Virus record (IMG/VR): IMGVR_UViG_3300008263_000056
Location: 1 to 22,119 of that record
Direction: 5' to 3' (one strand)
Source: a virus
Length of the DNA stretch: 22,119 nucleotides
The notes below the pieces were generated by a model. That model saw only the letters and a list, made by a program, of their open reading frames with translations, searched no databases and was not told the DNA's origin. Shown one piece after another: positions 5,251-11,222 of the stretch (the stretch's first letter is position 1; each line of letters begins with the position of its first letter). A program made the position numbers and the translations under genes.

Positions 5251-5871
5251 ATGCCAAAAAAGCAATCTGACATAACTGGTCAAAAATTTAACATGCTTAC
5301 CGCTGTTGAATTTGTTGATAGGGGTTCAAGTGATCAATACTTTTGGAAATTTGTATGTGATTGCGGAAATTTTGTTACTGTTAAAAAATCAGTTGTTTTT
5401 CGTGGTGTAACAAAATCATGTGGTTGTATAAGAAAAATTAAAGCCTTGGAGTCAATCAAAAAGCATGGGATGACAAATGCCAAAATATATAAAACATGGT
5501 CATCAATGATTCAGCGGTGTAAAAATGAAAAAAATCCTTTTTATCATAGGTACGGAGGAAGAGGAATTACCGTTTGCGAAAGCTGGCTTAAATTTGAAAA
5601 TTTTTATAAAGACATGGGTGATAGGCCATTTGGTTTTACGCTTGATCGAATTGACAACAATGGAAACTATGAACCTACAAATTGCAGGTGGGCTACAGGC
5701 ACAGAGCAGGGGTTAAACAAAGAAAAAACGGTAAAAGTTTTGTTTAATGGCGAACTCTTGCCACTAATGTTAGTTGCTGAAATTCATGGAAAAAAATATG
5801 CGCCTGTGAAAAAGAGAATTGACAGGGGGTGGTCTTTAGAAAAAGCCCTAAATGAGCCAATGAAGAAATGA
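5251..5871 (+). CDS. HNH homing-type endonuclease with zinc ribbon and C-terminal DNA-binding module
   Basis: Start 5251 is chosen over 5239 because GAGGTG stands directly upstream. The 206-residue protein has an N-terminal Cys pattern CDC (36-38) and CGC (57-59), suggesting a zinc ribbon. The central nuclease part follows the phage HNH style: YHRYGGRGITVCESW (98-112) and LDRIDNNGNYEPTNCRWAT (131-149). The C-terminal module has the form VKKRIDRGWSLEKAL, common after these nucleases as a helix-turn-helix. Such enzymes cut DNA and spread their own gene. The gene is clearly more AT-rich than its neighbours, pointing to recent arrival. Its TGA overlaps the ATG of ninB, so insertion kept downstream translation intact. 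Confidence 0.85.
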   Translation: MPKKQSDITGQKFNMLTAVEFVDRGSSDQYFWKFVCDCGNFVTVKKSVVFRGVTKSCGCIRKIKALESIKKHGMTNAKIYKTWSSMIQRCKNEKNPFYHRYGGRGITVCESWLKFENFYKDMGDRPFGFTLDRIDNNGNYEPTNCRWATGTEQGLNKEKTVKVLFNGELLPLMLVAEIHGKKYAPVKKRIDRGWSLEKALNEPMKK

Positions 5872-6254
5872 GAGTTTTATTAACAAACAGACAGCAAGCT
5901 CACGCGGTTGTTAATGAGGCTTATGTAAAAATTAAAGAGCAGCTACAGGCAGGTAAGCGGCTAGTCCTAACGCTGACAGAGGAAACCCGCAGCACGGAGC
6001 AAAACGCGAAGATGTGGGTCACTCTGGGCGAGATAGCCAATCAGGTGGACTGGTACGGCCAGAAGCTCACGGCAGAGGAATGGAAGTGGGTTCTATCCGC
6101 AAGCCTGAAAAAGCAGAGAGCAGTTCAAGGGATAGATGGTGGATTTGTGGTGCTAGGGCAGTCAACATCAAAGATGACCATTGCGGAAATGTCGGAAATG
6201 ATTGAACTAGCGATAGCGTTTGGAGCGCAACAAGGTGTAATTTTTAAGGAGTGA
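5868..6254 (+). CDS. ninB: NinB-family recombination protein
   Basis: NinB (lambda Orf) is a phage recombination mediator that binds single-stranded DNA and SSB, able to replace RecFOR. The 128-residue product carries the typical middle and end of the family: TRSTEQNAKMWVTLGEIANQ, VDWYGQKLTAEEWKWV, and GIDGGFVVLGQSTSKMT followed by EMSEMIELAIAFG. Length fits a complete protein. It starts in an ATGA overlap with the endonuclease and shares the block with rusA, so this part of the phage probably handles recombination during replication. Confidence 0.95.
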   Translation: MRVLLTNRQQAHAVVNEAYVKIKEQLQAGKRLVLTLTEETRSTEQNAKMWVTLGEIANQVDWYGQKLTAEEWKWVLSASLKKQRAVQGIDGGFVVLGQSTSKMTIAEMSEMIELAIAFGAQQGVIFKE

Positions 6255-6257
6255 ATC

Positions 6258-6440
6258 ATGTTTGGATTTATTGAATCTTTGGCTAAGGCCGCAACCGTAG
6301 TTGTTACAGCTCCCGTTGCTGTCGTGGCTGATGTGGTGACATTGGGAGGTGCATTGACCGACAAGGACAAGCCCTACACCGCAGAAGCATTGGGCGACTT
6401 TGTGGACAACCTGAAAAACGCTACAAATCCAGATAAATGA
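6258..6440 (+). CDS. Small conserved phage protein with hydrophobic N-terminus
   Basis: This 60-residue protein follows AAGGAG. Residues about 8-30 (LAKAATVVVTAPVAVVADVV) are hydrophobic, then TLGGALTDKDKPYTAEAL follows. Short proteins with the sequence VADVVTLGGALTD are common in phages and prophages, function unknown. The hydrophobic stretch may be a membrane helix. The stop overlaps the start of the next gene (ATGA). Confidence 0.8.
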   Translation: MFGFIESLAKAATVVVTAPVAVVADVVTLGGALTDKDKPYTAEALGDFVDNLKNATNPDK

Positions 6441-6745
6441 CAGCCCGACCTAAATTCCAATACGTGCGCAGCAAAAAGCTAATGGAGGCATACCGCACAA
6501 TTCCATGCCAGCATTGCGGACGCGATGACGGTACGGTGTGCGGGGCGCATTCAAATTGGTCAAGTGATGGAAAGGGCAAGGCTATCAAGGCAAGTGATGA
6601 CAAATGCGCCAGTCTTTGCAGCCGATGCCATGCCGCACTTGATCAAGGCTACACACTAAGCGCACAGGAAAAGCGCGTGCTCTGGACAGCAGCACACCAG
6701 AAAACAGTAGATGAACTGACTAAACGAGGGCTATACACATGTTAG
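6437..6745 (+). CDS. YbcO/DUF1364-like Cys/His protein, probable HNH-type nuclease
   Basis: The 102-residue protein contains YRTIPCQHCGRDDGTVCGAH, then HSNWSSDGKGKAIKASD and LCSRCHAALDQG. Cys/His groups C24, C27, C35, H38 and C61, C64, H65 could bind zinc and form an HNH-like fold. This layout matches YbcO-type proteins of lambdoid phages, one of which was reported as a nuclease and which sit in the nin region. The neighbouring ninB and rusA support a recombination role. The start overlaps the previous stop. Family placement is by eye; nuclease activity is inferred. Confidence 0.75.
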   Translation: MTARPKFQYVRSKKLMEAYRTIPCQHCGRDDGTVCGAHSNWSSDGKGKAIKASDDKCASLCSRCHAALDQGYTLSAQEKRVLWTAAHQKTVDELTKRGLYTC

Positions 6746-6861
6746 ACACGGAAAAAGAGGTATGCAAAAACATCCTAGACCGCCAGCAACTAGGGCTTAA
6801 AAAATACGGGCGCACGGTGGCAGGAAATCCGCTGATTCAAGAGATGGACAAGAATGCGTAA
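6739..6861 (+). CDS. Short, probably shortened relative of a 'KYG-T-V--NPL' phage protein
   Basis: ATG at 6739 overlaps the previous stop region (ATGTTAG). The 40-residue product reads CKNILDRQQLGLKKYGRTVA then NPLIQEMDKNA. In the related phage proteins I recall, the KYGTTVxxNPL segment is followed by a longer helical part with acidic residues (LxxWLxHAxEE type). Here that part is missing, so the gene seems to have an internal or terminal deletion. It overlaps the next gene by eight bases. Confidence 0.55.
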   Translation: MLDTEKEVCKNILDRQQLGLKKYGRTVAGNPLIQEMDKNA

Positions 6862-7309
6862 ATCTTGCAAGCGCAAAATCTATCAACTGATGAACCCAAT
6901 TAGCCTAGCGATAGAGGGAGCCGCAATCACGACGGACGACAAACTAGCCGAGCTACAGCGAGGAGAAGTCGCAATGCTTGACGCACTGATAAACGGCACT
7001 GACGATATGACAGGCTTTTATGGGCTATGCGCCATGCTCGGAATTGCTGAGACAATGGCCCGTAACGGGATAGGCCCGGAGGTTATGGAGTCGTGCAAGG
7101 TGGCAGAGTATTCGCTAACCAAGCTGAAAAATCGATACGACAAGTGGGGAAAGTGGGACATAACACCGGGCGAAAAGAACTCGCTAAGGGATTTGATGGA
7201 ATGGCACCACTTACAAAGGACAAGCGTAAGCCGTGGGGAGTATGAACGGTTTATTTTGAACGCAACCAACAGAATGAAAAGCAGAGCGCCGGAGGTAACG
7301 GTTTTATGA
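6854..7309 (+). CDS. Conserved phage protein of unknown function
   Basis: The 151-residue product starts with RKSCKRKIYQLMNPISLAIE and includes GFYGLCAMLGIAETMARNGI and LRDLMEWHHLQRTSVSRGEY. I recognise this pattern (RKSxKRK, ETMAxxGIGPE, HxLQRxSVxRxEYE) from early regions of betaproteobacterial phages and prophages, where it is annotated as hypothetical. It is mostly helical with a basic start that could contact nucleic acid. It overlaps the previous gene slightly. The length appears complete. Confidence 0.8.
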   Translation: MRKSCKRKIYQLMNPISLAIEGAAITTDDKLAELQRGEVAMLDALINGTDDMTGFYGLCAMLGIAETMARNGIGPEVMESCKVAEYSLTKLKNRYDKWGKWDITPGEKNSLRDLMEWHHLQRTSVSRGEYERFILNATNRMKSRAPEVTVL

Positions 7310-7338
7310 GCAAACACTTTTATTTGAATGGAATGTAA

Positions 7339-7719
7339 ATGCCATACCAAGACAAGGCCAAAAAATCAGAGAATGGGAAGGCTTATTACGCTGCAAATAA
7401 AGACAGAATAAATGCAAGAAACGCAGCATATAGGGCATTGCATCTTGACGAAGAACGAGAAAGACAGATCGCATGGAGAAAAGAAAACAGAGCCAGAAGC
7501 AATGCAATAAAAGCAAAGTACAAGGCCGCAAACCCAGAAAAAGTAGCATTACAAGCAAAGAAAGAGCGCGACATTCTGACTGATGGCTATGTAAGGAAAA
7601 AAATAGCGCAGGTTTATGCGATACCTAAATCGCAGATACCAGGGTCTTTGGTTGACGCTCATCGTGAATTATTGAAACTCAAAAGGGAGATTTGGAAATG
7701 CAAAACTGTGACGAACTAA
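7339..7719 (+). CDS. Lys/Arg-rich phage protein, part-related to HNH-associated helical repeats
   Basis: The 126-residue product has an N-terminal two-thirds of repeated basic helices (KAYYAANKDRINARNAAYRA, then WRKENRARSNAIKAKYKAAN). These resemble the YxxNxxxI/KYRxxNPEK units that precede nuclease domains in some phage HNH proteins. No HNH motif follows. Instead the C-terminus is ILTDGYVRKKIAQVYAI and LVDAHRELLKLKREIW, a form I recall as a separate small phage protein. It may be a fusion of the two. DNA or RNA binding is plausible from charge. It overlaps the next gene by 22 bases. Confidence 0.7.
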   Translation: MPYQDKAKKSENGKAYYAANKDRINARNAAYRALHLDEERERQIAWRKENRARSNAIKAKYKAANPEKVALQAKKERDILTDGYVRKKIAQVYAIPKSQIPGSLVDAHRELLKLKREIWKCKTVTN

Positions 7720-7922
7720 GGGCAGAGCTGGCATCAACGTTTGCCAAACTAAAGGCGGGTGAAATTAAGCCTACAGAGGCCGCAGAATTGGCAAATATTG
7801 CAGGGAAAATGATAGGAAGCGCCAAGGTTCAGGTTGAATACTACGTATTACGCAAAGAGTCGCCGCGAATCAACTTCTTAGAGGCTACGCCTTGCCTTGA
7901 TAAACTGGGGAGCGCGAAATGA
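7698..7922 (+). CDS. Small conserved helical phage protein
   Basis: The start at 7698 is preferred over the TTG at 7692 because GGGAGA ends seven bases before it. The 74-residue product has LRAELASTFAKLKAGEIKPT, EAAELANIAGKMIGSAKVQV and EYYVLRK. Similar short proteins (helix, then an xxGxVIxSAKVEV segment) are common in proteobacterial phages near the HTH or Cys-rich gene found next; their role is unknown. Its start overlaps the upstream gene, and its TGA overlaps the next ATG. Confidence 0.75.
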   Translation: MQNCDELRAELASTFAKLKAGEIKPTEAAELANIAGKMIGSAKVQVEYYVLRKESPRINFLEATPCLDKLGSAK

Positions 7923-8182
7923 CACGCCAATGCAGTTCATGTGGTGGTTTTTGCAAAAAATCAGGATGCGAACGTGTAAATGAACCAATTATTACCAGTT
8001 CAGATGTAATTGCGAGCCTACAAATGGCGCTATCTCAAGCAGAATCAATGATTGAGCGACAGCAACATGTCATGAGTCGCGCCATTGATGCATGGGACTC
8101 AACTACTCACCAGAAAAATGGAGATGGTCGCCTTTGGCAGTGTATGGAAGAATTGCGCGGTGAATTGATAGCGGGAAAATAA
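7919..8182 (+). CDS. Small Cys-rich phage protein
   Basis: The 87-residue product begins TRQCSSCGGFCKKSGCERVN, with five closely packed cysteines able to bind metal, and continues with a helical part (ALSQAESMIERQQHVMSRAI). GGGGAG stands upstream and the ATG overlaps the previous stop. I recall the CSSCGGFC front in short phage proteins. Function is unknown; the later part, DAWDSTTHQKNGDGRLWQCM, has no motif I can name. Confidence 0.7.
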   Translation: MTRQCSSCGGFCKKSGCERVNEPIITSSDVIASLQMALSQAESMIERQQHVMSRAIDAWDSTTHQKNGDGRLWQCMEELRGELIAGK

Positions 8183-8184
8183 CA

Positions 8185-8436
8185 ATGAGCAAGCAACAAG
8201 TCTATGAACTCATGGAGCAGGGCATAACCTGCCGCAAAGAGATATCACAGCGCACGGGACTGACCCGAAAGCAGGTAAACGGCGCACTCGCGCAGCTATA
8301 CCGCAACAAGCGAATCAAGCCTAAGGAGACGCTAACCATACGTGGTAACCCGTATCACGTTTTTGAGGTGAATAGCGGATTTAAAAAGCACATTTTTGAC
8401 GGGGTGAACTCAATTTTTAACGTGGGGGCTGTATGA
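8185..8436 (+). CDS. Small helix-turn-helix DNA-binding protein
   Basis: Residues about 1-60 read QVYELMEQGITCRKEISQRT then GLTRKQVNGALAQLYRNKRI, the layout of a winged helix-turn-helix with an ISxRTGLTRKQV recognition helix. The following IRGNPYHVFEVN could form the wing. The 83-residue size fits a single-domain regulator. It lies near the end of the early block, just before box copy 4, and is a candidate binder of the repeated boxes; that link is inference from position alone. GGGAAAA is the likely ribosome binding site. Confidence 0.75.
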   Translation: MSKQQVYELMEQGITCRKEISQRTGLTRKQVNGALAQLYRNKRIKPKETLTIRGNPYHVFEVNSGFKKHIFDGVNSIFNVGAV

Positions 8437-8549
8437 ACGACGAAGAACTGCAAGACGCAGAGCTAGACGCGCTTTTGTCTGGTGGGCTGTTTGTGGTGAC
8501 TGTAGCGTTTGCTGTGGTTGGTGCGATTATTTTGATGAACCTAGGGTAA
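8433..8549 (+). CDS. 38-residue single-pass membrane peptide
   Basis: The product has an acidic front (MNDEELQDAELDALLSGG) and a hydrophobic helix (LFVVTVAFAVVGAIILM) that would cross the membrane once. The ATG overlaps the previous stop and GGGGG lies upstream. Its TAA falls inside box copy 4. The role is unknown; the features are those of small phage membrane peptides. Confidence 0.6.
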   Translation: MNDEELQDAELDALLSGGLFVVTVAFAVVGAIILMNLG

Positions 8550-8585
8550 ACCCCTATACGCAGACGCAAAAGCAGGCCCGATAAT
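8544..8585 (+). promoter_or_regulatory. Repeated box plus -10 (copy 4 of 4), candidate phage promoter
   Basis: GGGTAAACCCCTATACGCA at 8544-8562 is followed after 17 bases by GATAAT at 8580-8585, the best -10 of the four. The box overlaps the stop codon of the membrane peptide gene. The gene at 8617 follows with CGGAGAG, and a terminator follows that gene, so this site would drive a one-gene unit. Confidence 0.65.
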
Positions 8586-8616
8586 TGAGCCATCAACAAC
8601 GCAACCGGAGAGAAAA

Positions 8617-8820
8617 ATGGCAATCACAATCAACAACGCAGCGACCCTCATTGCAGATATTGACCCATCACTGTCTGTAATATGGCTAAACAATCCATTC
8701 CAGCGCCATAACATCGTTACGGCTTTCCATGCTTCGCTGAGCAAAAGCAAGTATGCAGCAATGGCCGACCGCATTGCCGTAATGCTGCGATCTGCTATTG
8801 ATGCAGATACTGCAAAATAA
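8617..8820 (+). CDS. Hypothetical 67-residue protein in its own transcription unit
   Basis: The gene has CGGAGAG before its ATG, a promoter-like box and -10 upstream, and a UUCG terminator four bases after its stop. The product, MAITINNAATLIADIDPSLS then LNNPFQRHNIVTAFHASLSK and MADRIAVMLRSAIDA, looks like a small globular helical protein. I do not recognise it. Isolation between its own signals implies high or separately timed expression, unlike the coupled genes before it. Confidence 0.7.
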   Translation: MAITINNAATLIADIDPSLSVIWLNNPFQRHNIVTAFHASLSKSKYAAMADRIAVMLRSAIDADTAK

Positions 8821-8823
8821 TCC

Positions 8824-8843
8824 AAGGGCTTCGGCCCTTCTGT
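8824..8843 (+). terminator. UUCG-loop intrinsic terminator
   Basis: AAGGGC and GCCCTT (8824-8829, 8834-8839) form a six-base-pair stem around a TTCG loop, followed by CTGT. The T-tract is short, so efficiency may be moderate. It ends the early block after the 67-residue gene. Confidence 0.75.
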
Positions 8844-9262
8844 TAAAATAGAACAAACTAGGCGGCTCATTCTCTCCCTCCGGTAGTCTCAATCCTAGAC
8901 TAGACAATTTTCACAAGTGCAATCGCTCCGAGCCTGTGTTTTGAGACGAGCGAAAGCATTAAAAGCGGTGAGCCTTAATACATAACCGCAATTGTGAGAA
9001 TGGATACATCAAGCAAGCTAACGCATTTAGGCCGGTAACTAGAAATCAAGTCCGGGTTAAAGAAAGCAAGGCTACCTCATTGCGGGGCTTACTTGATGAA
9101 CTATGAACCAAGCCCCTTGGCATCAATTCAGATGCAGCTAAAGTAACAGGGGGTTTGATTGATGGTTAAGCGCAACGGCGGGCGGTATTAAACCACTGCC
9201 TTCTAAGCGTAGGGTAGGGGAGTCTCTGCCGCCATCACACAAAAGCACAATCCGGAGAAAGC
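8844..9262. other. About 420-base gene-free region with several complementary segments
   Basis: No ORF here has plausible composition or signals; the small reverse-strand ORFs look accidental. Pairings that can be read include GTCTCAA with TTGAGAC near 8886 and 8941, and CATCAAGCAAGC (9007-9018) with GCTTACTTGATG (9087-9098), 11 of 12 pairs around 68 bases. Another nested structure pairs AAGCCCC (9110-9116) with GGGGTTT (9150-9156) around the hairpin GCATC/GATGC (9120-9124, 9131-9135). No tRNA T-loop or recognised riboswitch is visible. Lying just before the terminase genes, it may hold a packaging site, the late leader or a structured RNA. Confidence 0.5.
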
Positions 9263-9406
9263 ATGAAAGTTCCGCCTCAATACATGCTGGTAAGCGATGC
9301 ATTCTATAAAGCAATGCAGAACGCCATAAAAGAGCAAACAGCGCGGGAGCAAGTATGCACTCCGTTTGGGCTATGGACGCTTTTCCCGTCATTGTGTAAG
9401 CGTTAG
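9263..9406 (+). CDS. Hypothetical 47-residue protein before the terminase genes
   Basis: ATG at 9263 follows CGGAGAAAGC, a good ribosome binding site in a leader similar to those of the genes at 4960 and 8617. The product reads VPPQYMLVSDAFYKAMQNAI then KEQTAREQVCTPFGLWTLFP. I do not recognise it. It is the first gene after the gene-free region. Its reality rests on the strong initiation signal and sensible composition. Confidence 0.55.
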   Translation: MKVPPQYMLVSDAFYKAMQNAIKEQTAREQVCTPFGLWTLFPSLCKR

Positions 9407-9460
9407 CACAAAGCACAACCCATGCCTATAATTGGCTATCACGGAAAACCCGAGGTAAGC

Positions 9461-9889
9461 ATGGCATTCAATCAAGACAAAGCAGACGAGGTATGTATCC
9501 TCCTAGAGGATGGCCTAAGCCTCCGCAAAGCAGCGGAAAAGGTGGGTGAATCAGCTAGGACTATCCTTAATTGGACGAAAGCTAATCCCGCATTCCTTAC
9601 ACAATACACGCGAGCAAGGGAAATCGGCTATCTGCAATTGGCAGACGAAATCCTAAACATCTCCGATGAGTACCAAGTAGAGGTAAAGCACAACGGGGAA
9701 GATAAGACTATCGACCTGAGTGCAACGGCTGTAGCCCGTAACCGCCTGAGAGTGGATACACGCAAATGGATGCTCTCTAAGATGCTGCCAAAGGTCTACG
9801 GCGATAAACTGGAATTGACCGGCGACGATACGAACCCGCTCCAAGTCGTAACTAAGGTGCAGTTCGAAGTTGTCCACCCTAAAACTTAA
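9461..9889 (+). CDS. terS: Terminase small subunit
   Basis: The small terminase subunit recognises phage DNA for packaging and regulates the large subunit. Start 9461 is preferred over 9422 because GAGGTAAGC stands directly before it while 9422 has no ribosome binding site. The 142-residue product has an N-terminal helix-turn-helix (ADEVCILLEDGLSLRKAAEK, then VGESARTILNWTKANPAFL), a helical middle (RAREIGYLQLADEILNISDE) and a typical small-terminase end (RLRVDTRKWMLSKMLPKVYG, then DKLEL). It overlaps the large-subunit gene by 20 bases, the normal order for terminase pairs. Confidence 0.9.
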   Translation: MAFNQDKADEVCILLEDGLSLRKAAEKVGESARTILNWTKANPAFLTQYTRAREIGYLQLADEILNISDEYQVEVKHNGEDKTIDLSATAVARNRLRVDTRKWMLSKMLPKVYGDKLELTGDDTNPLQVVTKVQFEVVHPKT

Positions 9890-11222
9890 AGTACCGGCAA
9901 AGCTAGCCCCATTACTCCAGCCAAAACGCTACAAAGGCGCATACGGTGGGCGAGGTGGGGCTAAGTCGCATTTCTTCGCTGAACAGATCGTATGCCAAGC
10001 CCTGACAGGTAAGCGCATCGTTTGTCTGCGTGAGGTGCAAATCTCCATTAAGGAATCCGTCAAGCAGTTGATTGTGGACAAAATCATAGGCATGGGCCTA
10101 GATTCACAGTTCGAGATTCTTGAATCAGAGATACGAGGGCCGCACGGTAGCCTAATCATCTTCAAGGGCTTGCAGTCATTCAACGCTGCGAACATCAAAT
10201 CGCTGGAAGGTTTTGATATTGCATGGGTAGAGGAAGCACAGACCCTCAGCCAGCACTCGCTAGACCTGTTACGCCCGACAATCCGCAAACCCGGCTCTGA
10301 GTTGTGGTTTAGCTGGAATCCCCGTTACAAGACTGACGCAGTAGATAAGTTTTTCCGCAAAGACAAGCGAGACGATGCTATCTGCATCATGATTAACTGG
10401 TACGACAATCCGTGGTTCAAAGATACGCCACTCTATGCGGATATGCTGGCAGACTTTGAAGCAGACGAGGATAAAGCCGAGCATGTGTGGAATGGCGCGT
10501 ATGGTTCAAGCCAAGGCGCTATCCTTGCGAAGTGGGTAGGACAGGCAGAGCGAGAGGGGCGAATCCATGATGGCGTGGAGTACGACCCAGAAGGGCCAAA
10601 AATCGTCATATCGTCTGACCTTGGTTTCAGGGATACAACGGCGTGGTGGTTCTGGCAAGCAGCTCCGGGCGGGTTTAACCTTGTGGACTACACGCAGGGT
10701 AACGGCATGGACGCCGATGATTGGATACCCGAGCTTAGAGATAAGCTGGCCGATATTGGTGGGCGCAACTGCTTAGGCAAGATATGGCTACCATCAGACG
10801 CACGGGCTAAGACGTTTCAGAGCAAGCATACGGCGGTAGAACGATTCATTGCGGCATTCGGGCATGACAAACTAGCCATAGTCCCACAATCGCGCAAGTC
10901 TGACCAGATCGAGGCCGCACGGACAACAATCAAGAAGTGCGCTTTTCATAAGACCAAGTGCGAGGAAGGGATAGACGGGCTATTAGCGTGGGAGTTTGTC
11001 TACAACGAGGAATCGGGAGTATTTAGCCGTGAGCCTAACCACAATTGGGCGTCTCACCCCTCCGATGGCTTCGCTTACGGGTGCCAAGTAATGTCGCAAG
11101 TTCAGCCAAAAGAACCCGAAAAACCCGCAGAATTTGCCATAAAAGGGCAGAATGGGCGCATAATCACGCAATCCCTAGACAAACTCTGGGCAGAAACCAC
11201 TACAAAGCGCGAGAGGTTCTAA
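9870..11222 (+). CDS. terL: Terminase large subunit (packaging ATPase and nuclease)
   Basis: The large terminase subunit drives DNA into the prohead and cuts it. No ATG fits; the TTG at 9870, about ten bases after AAGGTG, gives the expected N-terminus (STLKLKVPAKLAPLLQPKRY). The Walker A region is GGRGGAKS at residues 26-33, an accepted variant in terminases. Walker B is FDIAWVEEAQ at about 115-124, with the coupling motif SWNP at 148-151. The nuclease part has D250 in SSDLGFRDTTAW, D310 in LPSDARAK and a C-terminal SHPSDGFAYG. At 450 residues it is full length. It overlaps the small subunit upstream, and its stop overlaps the next ATG. Confidence 0.95.
   Translation: MSTLKLKVPAKLAPLLQPKRYKGAYGGRGGAKSHFFAEQIVCQALTGKRIVCLREVQISIKESVKQLIVDKIIGMGLDSQFEILESEIRGPHGSLIIFKGLQSFNAANIKSLEGFDIAWVEEAQTLSQHSLDLLRPTIRKPGSELWFSWNPRYKTDAVDKFFRKDKRDDAICIMINWYDNPWFKDTPLYADMLADFEADEDKAEHVWNGAYGSSQGAILAKWVGQAEREGRIHDGVEYDPEGPKIVISSDLGFRDTTAWWFWQAAPGGFNLVDYTQGNGMDADDWIPELRDKLADIGGRNCLGKIWLPSDARAKTFQSKHTAVERFIAAFGHDKLAIVPQSRKSDQIEAARTTIKKCAFHKTKCEEGIDGLLAWEFVYNEESGVFSREPNHNWASHPSDGFAYGCQVMSQVQPKEPEKPAEFAIKGQNGRIITQSLDKLWAETTTKRERF

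Noticed and set aside
5230-5260. Hammerhead-like CTGATGAG before the endonuclease
   Set aside because: The CTGATGA core element is present, but the required GAAA after a short stem and the cleavage-site arms are absent.
6437-6745. NinG or a full HNH homing enzyme for the Cys/His protein
   Set aside because: NinG is longer and has a different Cys pattern; the YbcO-like layout of CQHC, GAH and CSRCH fits better.
8860-9240. tRNA genes or a group I intron in the gene-free region
   Set aside because: No T-loop sequence, no seven-base acceptor stem with correct arms, and no recognisable intron core could be found by eye.
9211-9251. A fifth copy of the repeated box, GGGTAGGGGAG with CACAAT downstream
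   Set aside because: The CCC arm and the conserved ATNCNCA end are missing, the spacing differs, and a start there would fall at the ribosome binding site of the gene at 9263.
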